Of a DNA stretch of 64,000 nucleotides, positions 52,525-62,705 are shown piece by piece (position 1 is the stretch's first letter; the number at the start of each line of letters is the position of its first letter). The notes beneath the pieces were generated by a model, which had not been told where the DNA came from, did not search any database, and saw only the letters and a list, made by a program, of their open reading frames with translations. The translations under genes and the position numbers were made by a program. Location: NCBI RefSeq assembly GCF_902713425.1, contig NC_081246.1:3975001-4039000 (forward strand), read 5' to 3'. The DNA comes from Acipenser ruthenus (taxonomy: Eukaryota > Chordata > Actinopteri > Acipenseriformes > Acipenseridae).

Positions 52525-52797
52525 ACAGCAGTGTGGAGTAGTGGTTAGGGCTCTGGACTCTTGACCGGAGGGTCGTGGGTTCAATCCCAGGTGGGGGGAC
52601 ACTGCTGCTGTACCCTTGAGCAACACTTTACCTAGATTGCTCCAGTAAAAACCAAACTGTATAAATGGGTAATTGTATGTAAAAATAATGTGATATCTGT
52701 ATAATGTGAAATAATGTATAATGTGATATCTTGTAACAATTGTAAGTCGCCCTGGATAAGGGCGTCTGCTAAGAAATAAATAATAATAATAATAAAC
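52525..52797 (+). mobile_element. SINE-A
   Basis: Complete copy with duplicated AATGTGATA tail block and AAT run. Confidence 0.9.
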
Positions 52798-52894
52798 TAC
52801 ACAACAGAAAAACACCAACAAGAAAAACTAATAATTAACGAAAGCAACGAGAGAGCTACTGACATAGAAAAATTCCTGGCCATATTATTAGGAC

Positions 52895-52963
52895 CCACAG
52901 CTCTGGCCAAAAGTATTTCTGATTACATGATATCAAAGAAAAGATCAAAATGATGTTCATATA

Positions 52964-53002
<39 letters not shown>

Positions 53003-53045
53003 CTCGATCCTAAAATTCTAGGTGATGCTAAACTGTTGGCCAGCT
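52895..53045 (+). mobile_element. Tc1-like MITE, short
   Basis: Ends ACAGCTCTGGCCAAAAGTAT and AGGTGATGCTAAACTGTTGG, with TGATTACATGATATCAAAG inside. Confidence 0.65.
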
Positions 53046-53605
53046 TTTACACCACTGTCCCCTTTGTAGTTATTAACCAATCATATTCCTCCATTTCATC
53101 AGCTGGCTTGCCTCCACTAGGGTGGCTCCCCTCCCCTTTTGCGTGTTTTAACCAATCACAGGTCTCCCTTCCCACAGCGATGACCTCATCGCCGACGAGA
53201 GCGAAACGAAGCGAGGTTTCGAAGGACCTAGCGAATGCCTACAGATCGATTCACTGACGTTTGAATTTCTAAATTATAATTCAGAGTACTGTTTCAAGAA
53301 ACACAACTTGTGGTAGTTTAGCTTTCTCCAGAAGTTTGGGGCGGACTGGAACTCACGCCGCGAGCCTCTTTAAAAAGCAAAGCCCCTGGAGACCTGTTTC
53401 CAAACACGACGCAAGAACAGGACGCTAAGATGGAGGGCTGCCAACTGTAAATAAATCATGCTGCTTTTGCCCAAGATGAACCAGAAGTGATTTACTTGTT
53501 GAATTATTCAATGGATTACTGCAGCGTTTTTCCCATCAACTGAGATCGATCAAAACGGACACAAGGTAGTGTGATTTATTAATAATCTTATTATTATTAT
53601 TATTA
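53046..53605. other. no gene recognised
   Basis: Unique-looking sequence. Two AACCAATCA CCAAT-type sites near 53078 and 53151 and a CpG-bearing patch at 53180-53230 could be a promoter, but no exon follows. Confidence 0.3.
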
Positions 53606-53835
53606 TCTGTTTATTTAGCAGACGCCTTTATCCAAGGCGACTTACAGAGACTAGGGTGTGTGAACTATGCATCAGCTGCAGAGTCACTTACAACAACGTC
53701 TCACCCGAAAGACGGAGCACAAGGAGGTTAAGTGACTTGCTCAGGGTCACACAGTGAGTTGAGGTGGGATTTGAACCGGGGACCTCCTGGTTACAAGCCC
53801 TTTTCTTTAACCACTGGACCACACAGCCTCCCTGA
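53606..53835 (-). mobile_element. SINE-B (reverse copy)
   Basis: Complete copy with a small internal deletion before GAGGTGGGATTTGAACC. Confidence 0.9.
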
Positions 53836-53889
53836 AATGACATAATCTTGTCATTTAACTGATGGAAGACATTTCAATAATGTGGTAGC

Positions 53890-54285
53890 TGTTCAGTATA
53901 TATGACCACGTTACCTCTGTGCTGGCAGCCTTGCATTGGTTTCCTGTACGGTTTAGGATCGATTTTAAAGGTCCTGCTTCTAATGTCTAACGCTTTTAAA
54001 AATGGCCTCGCTCCCCTGTATCTCTGCTCAGCCCTCACTGTCTTAGATCACAGGATGAGAGTTTGCTCTGGACTCCACGGACTCAAGAGAGCGAAGGCGG
54101 CTCACGATTCCTGAGGGAAGGCTCCATTTCTTGTTGCTTTTAAATTAAGATTAATAACACATTTTTTAAATAATTTAGCAGCTGTATTTTAAAACGTTAT
54201 CAATGTGAATTTATCTTTTTACTTGTTTTGCACGTTTATCTGTAAAGCGATTTGAGAGGATTTATCGCGAGAGGTGCTATGTAAG
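53890..54285 (+). mobile_element. L2-like LINE 3' end
   Basis: Degraded reverse-transcriptase C-terminus (LAALHWFPVRFRIDFK) with frame breaks, and the tail TCTGTAAAGCGATTTGAGAG then GTGCTATGTAAG, typical of fish L2-type 3' ends. Confidence 0.75.
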
Positions 54286-54286
54286 T

Positions 54287-54505
54287 GTGGAGTAGTGGTT
54301 AGGGCTCTGGACTCTTGACCGGAGGGTCGTGGGTTCAATCCCAGGTGGGGGACGCTGCTGCTGTACCCTTGAGCAAGGTACTTTACCTAGATTGCTCCAG
54401 TAAAAACCAAACTGTATAAATGGGGAATTGTATGTAGATATCTTGTAACAATTGTAAGTCGCCCTGGATAAGGGCGTCTGCCAAGTAATAATTATTCAAT
54501 AATAA
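54287..54505 (+). mobile_element. SINE-A
   Basis: Complete copy inserted at the LINE 3' end; one AATGTGATA block is missing. Confidence 0.9.
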
Positions 54506-54605
54506 TCATCCCAGCTTTCAGTGGCAGTCTCGCAGGTATTCTGATGCGTTTCTGGACTCAGGTCCTATTCAGTCTCTGATCAACTCTTTATTCGGTAGGT
54601 TTCTC

Positions 54606-55357
54606 TTAGGCGTGAAGCCTCTGATGTGCTTTCAGGTAGTCTACCCGGCTGAATCTCATCCCGCACTCGGTACAGTGATAGGGTTTCTCTCCCGTGTGAA
54701 TCCGCTGGTGTTTTTTCAGCACTCCGGAATGGCGGAACCTCTTCCCGCAGTCCGGGCACTGGTAGGGTTTCTCTCCAGTGTGGATCCTCCTGTGGACTTT
54801 CAGATGCTCGAACTGACTGAAGCTCTTTCCACACTCGTCACAGATGTAGCGGGTGTGCCCGGTGTGGGCACGCTCGTGGATTTTCAAGGAATTTGAATGC
54901 GTGAAGCTCTTCCCGCATTCAGCGCAGCGGTACGGTTTCTCTCCCGTGTGGATTCTCTGGTGCTGTTTAAGGTTCCCCAGCTCGCTGAAGCTTTTCCCAC
55001 ACTCCGTGCAGCGGTACGGTTTCTCTCCCGTGTGGATTCTCCGGTGCTGTTTAAGATTCCCCGAGTCGGAGAAACTCTTTCCACACTCAGGACAGGGAGT
55101 CGGCCTCTTTCCGGTTTGAATTTGTACGTCGGGATCCCTTCTGCTCATCGCGTTGCACTGGGTTTCAGGGTCGCCGACGCACACAGAGCGTCCGGTCTCC
55201 GTCGACCCCAAGAGCGAGGGACGCACGCGGCTGTCTGGGAGAGACGCAGCCATGGATTCCTGCGCCTCTTGCGTTGTCGTCTTACTTTGTATCTGAAGCT
55301 GTCGACTGCCACCTGAAGCGACCGCCCAGAGGAGGGATGAAGTGGACTCTCCTGCAT
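54606..55357 (-). CDS. ZNF-E exon 3, six zinc fingers
   Basis: Acceptor TTTTTCTGCTTCTCAATTAG, phase 1; stop TAA at 54606. Fingers CPEC, CTEC, CAEC, CDEC, CPDC, CTEC all keep their Cys2His2 ligands, with TGEKP linkers except TGKRP before finger 1 and TGHTR between fingers 3 and 4. Fingers 1 and 2 have near-identical helices (GNLKQH), a recent duplication. Confidence 0.88.
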
Positions 55358-56533
55358 CTAATTGAGAAGCAGAAAAAAAGATTCTTGGTCACTTCTTTTG
55401 CATAGGACGAGGTAAAGCGATCTTATGCTAAAATTCGACCTCCCAACCACCAGGGGGGCTGTGAGCCAACCTTGAGGCTTTCAACAGAAAGGGCGTGACG
55501 CGGAAGTTCCGACTTTTGGGGCGGAAGTCCCAAAAGAGAGGTCGCCATCTTTGTTGGGGGCAGCAAGGTTGGCTCACAGCCCCCCTGGTGGTTGGGAGGT
55601 CGAATTTTAGCATAAGATCGCTTTACCTCGTCACACACCCCCTACTGAAACCATGTGACCACATGATCTCGTCAGCCAGTCCCACCTCCAGCCATGGCTA
55701 AAGGTTTTGAATCACCACCCTATAGAGCGAACTAATTTTGCTTCATAAAGTCCAGTGAAACCTGCTGGGAGATACTGAAATTGAAGAAGGGATCTATGAA
55801 AAAGACCTAGGAGTTTATGTTGACTCAGAAAATGTCTTCAACTAGACAATGTGGGGAAGCTATAAAAAAGGCCAACAAGATGCTCGGATATATTGTGAGA
55901 AGTGTTGAATTGAAATCAAGGGAAGTTATGTTAAAACTTTACAATGCATTAGTAAGACCTCACCTAGAATATTGTGTTCAGTTCTGGTCACCTCGTTACA
56001 CGTCACGTTGCTGCTTGTGTACTCCTGGAGTCGCGTTGGAGATTTTTAATACAGGCTTCACTGTACTGTAATTGAATTTAAGACTATTTTTGAGAAGAAA
56101 GACGTTGTTTAAAAAGTGTGTCTGAAATTCGTTATGTCAAACTTGTGGAAACAGCTGTAGTGAATGTATGCTCTTCAAAGCTGGACCTGTGAGCCAATCA
56201 AACCTCCATCCGGACCCTGACGTCATTCAGTGACTGTGAGCGATGGGACACCCCTGACTTGTAAAAATAAACTACATGAACATAATTTAGATTTTTCATT
56301 TAAAGAACCTACAAAATGATATCGGGCAGCAGTGTGGAGTAGTGGTCAGGGCTCTGCACTCTTGACCGGAGGGTCGTGGGTTTAATCCCTGGTAGGAGAC
56401 ACTGCTGCTGTACCCTTGAGCAAGGTACTTTACCTAGATTGCTCCAGTAAAAATGGGTAATTGTATGTAAAAATAATGTGATATCTTGTAACAATTGTAA
56501 GTCGCCCTGGATAAGGACGTCTGCTAAGAAATA

Positions 56534-56567
<34 letters not shown>

Positions 56568-59500
56568 GCCTACCGGAAGCCATATTAGTAGTACAGTAGT
56601 ATTTCATGTTAGATTTCGAAATGTCACATTTTTTAATTTGTCAGTTTTTCGTTATCTAGAAAACTACAAAGCGGTGTGGAATTCAATATGTTAACAAGGG
56701 AACATTATTCAGCAGCTTTCACTGGACTCTATGAAGCTGAGGGAGTTCATTCTATATAGAGGGGGTGGAATTCAGTATGTTAACAAGGGAACATTATTCA
56801 GCAGCTTTCATTGGACTCTATGAAGCTGAGGGAGTTCATTCTATATAGAGGGGGTGGAATTCAATATGTTAACAAGGGAACATTATTCAGCAGCTTTCAT
56901 TGGACTCTATGAAGCTGAGGGAGTTCATTCTATATAGAGGGGGTGGAATTCAATATGTTAACAAGGGAACATTATTCAGCAGCTTTCACTGGACTCTATG
57001 AAGCTGAGGGAGTTCATTCTATATAGAGGGGGTGTGATTCAATATGTTAACAAGGGAACATTATTCAGCAGCTTTCACTGGACTCTATGAAGCTGAGGGA
57101 GTTCATTCTATATAGAGGGGGTGGAATTCAATATGTTAACAAGGGAACATTATTCAGCAGCTTTCATTGGACTCTATGAAGCTGAGGGAGTTCATTCTAT
57201 ATAGAGGGGGTGGAATTCAATATGTTAACAAGGGAACATTATTCAGCAGCTTTCATTGGACTCTATGAAGCTGAGGGAGTTCATTCTATATAGAGGGGGT
57301 GGAATTCAATATGTTAACAAGGGAACATTATTCAGCAGCTTTCATTGGACTCTATGAAGCTGAGGGAGTTCATTCTATATAGAGGGGGTGGAATTCAATA
57401 TGTTAACAAGGGAACATTATTCAGCAGCTTTCATTGGACTCTATGAAGCTGAGGGAGTTCATTCTATATAGAGGGGGTGGAATTCAATATGTTAACAAGG
57501 GAACATTATTCAGCAGCTTTCATTGGACTCTATGAAGCTGAGGGAGTTCATTCTATATAGAGGGGGTGGAATTCAATATGTTAACAAGGGAACATTATTC
57601 AGCAGCTTTCATTGGACTCTATGAAGCTGAGGGAGTTCATTCTATATAGAGGGGGTGGAATTCAATATGTTAACAAGGGAACATTATTCAGCAGCTTTCA
57701 TGAGCAGAAGCACTGGGTTCTACTCACAGGCTGTGCTGCTCGTGGACGGCATCGCTCCTTCCTCCTTTCCATCTGCAGCTCTTTCCTGAGGGGGGTGATG
57801 TTTCCTCTGAATGGATCCCAGCACAGTGCCCTCTTCTCCAACACTAGAACCAGTGTCTTCAGAGACAGGCTGATTGGGTTTCATGCAGATCTGTTCAGGA
57901 GGATAATCTTCACAATGGCTAGATTCCAGCCTCTGCTCAAGTGGATGCTTATCATATTCTGTAGTGATGTGGGTATATTGAAGGGGCTCCTCTTTAATGA
58001 GGACAGATTGGATTTCGGGGTCCTCCTCTTTAATGAGGACAGATTCCAGTCTGGGCTGGGTCTTCTCATTCCCAGGAGCAGGATGTGGGGCCAGGCTTGA
58101 ATCCCACTCCCGTCCCTCTGCAGGGTGAACAGCTGGCCTCTCGGGCTGCTCCACGGCTTCAGGGGAAAGGCGTTTCTTTCTGGGATCTGTGAGAGACAGA
58201 ATGGGACACGCTTAACTCTAGAAAAAACGACAGCCCACGAAACACCACAACACAGCTAGTACACTATACAAAGAAAACCAGTGAAAATTATTATTATTAT
58301 TATTATTATTATTGGATCCCAGGATCCCAGGGTGTCAGCTTCAACAACATTACTGGGGAGTTGGTTCCAGACCCTCACAATTCTCTGTGTAAAAAAGTGC
58401 CTCCTATTTTCTGTTCTGAATGCCCCTTTATCTAATCTCCATTTGTGACCCCTGGTTCTTGTTTTTCAGGTTGATAAAGTCCCCTGGGTCGACATTGTCT
58501 ATACCTTTTAGGATTTTGAATGCTTAAATCAGATCACTGCGTAGTCTTCTTTGTTCAAGACTGAATAGATTCAATTCTTTTAGCCTGTCTGCATATGACA
58601 TGCCTTTTAAACCCGGGATAATTCTGGTTGCTTTTCTTTGCACTCTTTCTAGAGCAGCAATATCCTTTTTGTAACGAGGTGACCAGAACTGAACACAATA
58701 TTCTAGGTGAGTTCTTACTAATGCTTTGTAAAGTTTTAACATTACTTCCCTTGATTTAAATTCAACACTTCTCACAATATAGCCGAGCATCTTGTTGGCC
58801 TTATTTTTTATAGCTTCCCCACATTGTCTAGATGAAGATATTTCTGAGTCAACATAAACTCCTAGGTCCTTTTCATAGATTCCTTCTTCAATTTCAGTAT
58901 CTCCCATATGATATTTATAATGCACACATTTTTTTAACTGCTTTCATTTGAAGACAGTTTTAATTGATTAACTAACAACTAACTGAAAGGATCTATTGCC
59001 ACTGCGATACGCTGGTTTTAACAGAACACTGCCGATTGCAATTCTGAGCAATCGTGGGTTGGAATTGATTCCAAGGTAATTCGAAAACGGATTTTAAAAA
59101 TGGAATTTTAAAACAGAAACTGACCCCAACCCTGCTTATCGCACAGCAGTGTGATCCAGTCCAGGTTTCACTACCAGCTTGATCAGCCCCCAGTGTGTCT
59201 ACGGGCAGCAGTGTGGAGTAGTGGTTAGGGCTCTGGACTCTTGACCGGAGGGTCGTGGGTTCAATCCCAGGTGGGGGACACTGCTGCTGTACCCTTGAGC
59301 AAGGTACTTTACCTAGATTGCTCCAGTAAAAACCCAACTGTATAAATGGGTCATTGTATGTAAAAATAATGTGATATCTTGTAACAATTGTAAGTCGCCT
59401 GGATAAGGGCATCTGCTAAGAAATAAATAATAATAATAATTAATAACAAGCTCAGGTGTGTCTGATTATTAAACTCCCAGTGAAACCAGGACTGGATGAC

Positions 59501-59910
59501 ACGTTATCATGGACGTCATTATTATTATTATCATTATTATTATAATTATTATTATTATTATTATTAATTTTCACCTTGCCTCCATACTTTTACAAAGGAC
59601 TACTAAATCTCCCTTCTGAGAAAAACAAACAAACTATGAACTCACCTCCAGCTCTGCTGCACCGTGACCCGCGTCCAGAGTTCATGCATTCCCGCACTGC
59701 TTTCAACTCGCTCTCTGATATTTCCAATCTCAGCTTCAGACTTTCATTCTCTTTCTCCTTTCCAGCCATTTCCATTCGGAATTCAGTGAATTTGCTGCCG
59801 ACAACTTTTGTGATTTGGCACAAGACGGTGTCTACAGCCGCTTTCACTGCGTGCTCGATGGTAGAGGCGAGCTCGTCTTGAAAGAACGACACGGAGACGC
59901 TGACCTCCAT
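54606..59910 (-). CDS. C2H2 zinc-finger protein (ZNF-E), three coding exons
   Basis: Complete gene with exons 59910-59646, 58186-57728 and 55357-54606. All joins are phase 1 with AG/GT sites. Exon 1: coiled-coil leader. Exon 2: acidic module of exactly 153 codons, symmetric 1-1, so it can be skipped without frame loss. Exon 3: Ser-rich linker and six intact C2H2 fingers. Total about 490 residues. Presumably a nuclear transcription regulator that dimerises through the leader. DNA target unknown. Confidence 0.85.
55406..55632. repeat. perfect 68-bp inverted repeat with promoter-like loop
   Basis: Arms 55406-55473 and 55565-55632 are exact reverse complements (outer end GACGAGGTAAAGCGATCTTA, inner end CTGTGAGCCAACCTT). 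The 91-bp loop has two CGGAAGT ETS-type sites, a GTCGCCATCTTTG YY1-like site, and an inner inverted pair CTTTTGGG/CCCAAAAG. Lies in ZNF-E intron 2 close to exon 3. Confidence 0.92.
55690..55770 (+). mobile_element. Tc1-like MITE fragment
   Basis: AGCCATGGCTAAAGGTTTTG then TCACCACCCTATAGAGCGAA and GCTTCATAAAGTCCAGTGAA, interrupted by the LINE piece that follows. Confidence 0.6.
55771..56000 (+). mobile_element. CR1-type LINE fragment
   Basis: GAGTTTATGTTGACTCAGAA through [17 protein letters not shown], nearly identical to 5290-5495. Confidence 0.8.
56322..56570 (+). mobile_element. SINE-A
   Basis: Copy with a small deletion in the middle and a long AAT tail. Confidence 0.88.
56571..57702 (-). 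mobile_element. MITE with large 89-bp satellite array, about 12 copies
   Basis: Begins with MITE internal blocks (GCCTACCGGAAGCCATATTA, ATTTCATGTTAGATTTCGAA), then about 12 units in reverse orientation up to exon 2 of ZNF-E. Confidence 0.9.
57728..58186 (-). CDS. ZNF-E exon 2, acidic module
   Basis: 459 bp, phase 1 in and out. Starts DPRKKRLSPEAVEQPE, with a basic PRKKR patch that could be a nuclear localisation signal. Carries SVLIKEEDPEIQ and SVLIKEEPLQY, two SUMO-consensus V/I-K-x-E motifs. Acceptor CTGTCTCTCACAG, donor GCCT then GTGAGT. Confidence 0.8.
58317..58930 (-). mobile_element. CR1-type LINE 3' fragment
   Basis: Reverse-strand copy with [34 protein letters not shown] and [15 protein letters not shown], plus the 3' untranslated part. 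5'-truncated. Confidence 0.88.
59137..59500. mobile_element. foldback MITE family 2 interrupted by SINE-A
   Basis: Left half CAGCAGTGTGATCCAGTCCA through CCCCCAGTGTGTCTA, a SINE-A (59202-59440), then the right half AACAAGCTCAGGTGTGTCTG and CAGTGAAACCAGGACTGGAT. Confidence 0.85.
59202..59440 (+). mobile_element. SINE-A nested in foldback MITE
   Basis: Complete copy with tail GTCGCCTGGATAAGGGCATC. Confidence 0.9.
59646..59910 (-). CDS. ZNF-E exon 1, coiled-coil leader
   Basis: ATG at 59910 (context ATAATGG). Encodes MEVSVSVSFFQDELASTIE, then HAVKAAVDTVLCQITKVVG and a coiled coil (KENESLKLRLEISESELKAV). Very close to the ZNF-D leader. Donor CTGGAG then GTGAGT, phase 1. Confidence 0.85.
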
Positions 59911-60250
59911 TATTCAGGCGGATTTTGTTAAAATAATGTTTCAGAAACGCAGCTTCGGTTTAATTTAGTTTTCGTTTCTAACGCCGCCACCTCGATTTTA
60001 GCTGAAACAGTTAAGGCGATTAAAGGGCATTAGCGAGTTAATAATAGACTATAATCCACACACTGCTGGCGAGATATGAATTAAAATAGACAAAACAGAC
60101 TCAGTCACTCGTTTCCTTATTTTTTTTTTTTCAAAAACTTACACGGCTTAAAAAAAAAAAAACAAACGTAACTTTTTTCTCTTCCAGCGGCTCCTGCTGT
60201 AAACATAGCAACAGACGCTTCCGGTTCCGGTTGGTTCTTGCCAAAGCAGC
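59911..60250 (-). promoter_or_regulatory. probable ZNF-E promoter and 5' UTR
   Basis: Immediately upstream of the ATG; CpG-bearing (AACGCCGCCACCTCG) with GCTTCCGGTTCCGG ETS-type sites near 60210. No TATA box. Confidence 0.4.
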
Positions 60251-60504
60251 CAGTGCGCCTGCGTACTATCGCTTAACAAAAGCAATGGTTTTTTTTTTGG
60301 GACGTACAAAGAAAACAAAAAAAATCTTATGGTCAAAAAATATAATCTGATATTATTTTTTTTGTAAACAAAATGATATTATCATGATCAGAGGTTTATT
60401 GACCCGTGACGTTAAATAAAGTGGATGACGTCACAAGCTCGGCTGTAAAGTGTGAATCCTAAAGAAATCCTAAAATACATTATTTTTCTGTAATTCACTG
60501 AAGC

Positions 60505-60510
<6 letters not shown>
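60251..60510. other. no recognisable feature
   Basis: AT-rich with T runs. Nothing supported. Confidence 0.3.

Positions 60511-60562
<52 letters not shown>
60511..60562. repeat. TC microsatellite at LINE tail
   Basis: TC run directly abutting the LINE 3' end. Confidence 0.95.
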
Positions 60563-60569
<7 letters not shown>

Positions 60570-61215
60570 ATTCAATTCAATTCAAAGTGCTTTATTGGCA
60601 TGACTTATTTTCCACAGTGTTGCCAAAGCAAATACATACATATTATGAACAGATGCATCTATATACAAACAAGGAACAATGGTAACAAAATAATAATAAA
60701 TAAAATAGAAGATAAATAATAATAATAATACAGAAATTGAAATATTGAAATAATGATATTGAAACTATTAAATTGTGCCGTCACTGCGTGCCCCTCAGGT
60801 TGTGGCAGGTGGCTACATATTTGGCAGCCAGTGGAGCTGTGTGTCCCTCCCCTAGGAGGACAGCAAGTTTCTCTGAGTCTGCCATTTGTCTGAAAAGAGG
60901 ATATTTTTCTTGTATTTTAATGAAGAATGATTCTCTGATATGGCTGTATTTTATACAGTGTAGGAGAAAGTGCATCTCAGTTTCCACCTCTCCTGTCTCG
61001 CAGTGACCACAGAGCCGATCTTCTCTGGGCAGCCAGGTCTGCCTGTGTCTGCCTGTCTCTATGGCCAGGCTGTGGTCACTGAGCCTGTACTTGGTCAGGA
61101 TCTGTCTCTGCTTCGTATCTCTGACAGTGGAGAGATACTCTGCTAGGCTGTAGTTTCTTTTTAGGGCCCGATAGCAATCAAGTTTATTTTGGGATTTTAT
61201 TTCTGTGACCCAGTC
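60563..61215 (-). mobile_element. LINE 3' fragment with C-terminal cysteine motif
   Basis: Reverse-strand, 5'-truncated. Encodes NKLDCYRALKRNYSLAEYLS, TKYRLSDHSLAIETGRHRQT and a zinc-knuckle-like CGHCETGEVETEMHFLLHC, typical of fish LINE ORF2 C-termini. The 3' UTR holds GTCATGCCAATAAAGCACTT then TTGAATTGAATTGAATTG and a GA run. Confidence 0.85.
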
Positions 61216-61492
61216 TCTCTCTCTCTCTCTCTCTCTCAATTCAATTCAAAGGTGCTTTATTGGCATGACCATTATTCACAGTATTGCCAAAGCAATGCAT
61301 ACAGAGCACATCATCTGAACATTAAATAGACAATAACACTGATGAGAATAATAATGATAAACAAATATAAATAATAACCACGTTATTAATGAGTTAACAA
61401 TAACAACAATGAAATATAACAAGATTTTAACTAATTTTAAGTGCTCACTGTTTGTCCCTCAGGCTGTGACAGGCGGCTGTGTACTGGGCTGC
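61216..61492 (-). mobile_element. LINE 3'-end copy 2
   Basis: Only the 3' UTR and the very end of the coding region, with the same ATTGAATTGA-GAGAGA tail. Confidence 0.75.
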
Positions 61493-61725
61493 CTCTCTCT
61501 CTCTCTCTCTCAATTCAATTCAATTCAAATTGGCAGAGATTTTGCATTTTTGGGAAGAAGGCTTCCCTTATATTCTTATATTTTGTGCACTGCAGTAAAA
61601 GGTGTATCTCTGTCTCGACCTGGTTGAGCTGACAGTGATCACGCAGCCTGTCCTCTTTGGGCAGCCAAGTCTGCCTGTGTCGGCCCTTCTCGATGGCCAG
61701 GCTGTGCTCACTGAGTCTGTACTTT

Positions 61726-61735
<10 letters not shown>
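61493..61735 (-). mobile_element. LINE 3' fragment copy 3
   Basis: Encodes KYRLSEHSLAIEKGRHRQTW and LPKEDRLRDHCQLNQVETE, so a further copy with its own ATTGAATTGA tail and GA run, missing most of the 3' UTR. Confidence 0.8.
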
Positions 61736-61807
<72 letters not shown>

Positions 61808-61913
61808 CCTCTCTCTCCTCTCCTCTCCTCTCCTCTCTCTCTCTCTCTCTCTCTCTCCTCTCCTCTCCTCTCCTCTCTCTCTCTCCTCTCCTCTCCTCTC
61901 TCTCTCTCCTCTC

Positions 61914-61982
<69 letters not shown>

Positions 61983-61983
61983 C
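61726..61983. repeat. TC/CCTCT microsatellite
   Basis: Long TC run with CCTCT interruptions. Confidence 0.95.
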
Positions 61984-62595
61984 ATCTCCAGTTAGACCTC
62001 CCTAGTGTCCTTAATTGTTCCTTAATTCACTCTACCTTTATAAAAATGTGCACTGGGATTGTGACACAAGTGTAAACCGCAGCACCATGGGAACAGTAAT
62101 ATGATCTAATGTCTGTTCTTTCGTACAATGACAGTATAACTGTACTGTGGCTCATGCGTGTACCACGCTGGGCACCTCTGTACAGCATTAACAGTCTGGG
62201 GTATACCAATTGTGCATATTATAATTAGGGCTGCTGTTTTGGAGGTTTTATTAATGGTATTTTTCTGTGTTTATGTTTTTTTTTGTTGCTATTTTTGAGT
62301 TTTATGTAAATCGTTCTTTTTTTCCAGGGCTTTCATTTTTGATATTGAACCCTGATGGATTTGCACATCGCTGTGCCAATGTGACTTGGGACCAGAATGG
62401 ACCAGATATGCCATTGCTGGGCCAACGTGGCCAGTTTTGCTGGGATAATAATATCTCACAACGTACACTAATCATCTGAACGTAATTCAACCTCTTTTCA
62501 GTGTTTCTTACTTGAAACGTTTTTAGTATTTAAATAAGCATATTGGAGTATTTGTAATTTCTTTAAGAAGAGGCTGTGGAAAACTACACCGCGTT
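61984..62595. other. repeat-like sequence, no gene
   Basis: Contains GCCATTGCTGGGCCAACGTG near 62410, a motif common in dispersed fish repeats. No exon supported. Confidence 0.3.
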
Positions 62596-62705
62596 TATAA
62601 ATGTAATATGTTAACGTGAAATTATTCCAGCAGGTTTCATTCGACTTCATGAAGCAAGATTAGTTCATAGAGGTTGATGCAAAAGTTTTGGCCGCAGCTG
62701 TAAGC
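62596..62705 (-). mobile_element. Tc1-like MITE end
   Basis: AATATGTTAACGTGAAATTA, TTCAGCAGGTTTCATTCGAC-like block and the end TTGATGCAAAAGTTTTGGCC then GCAGCTGTA. Confidence 0.6.
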
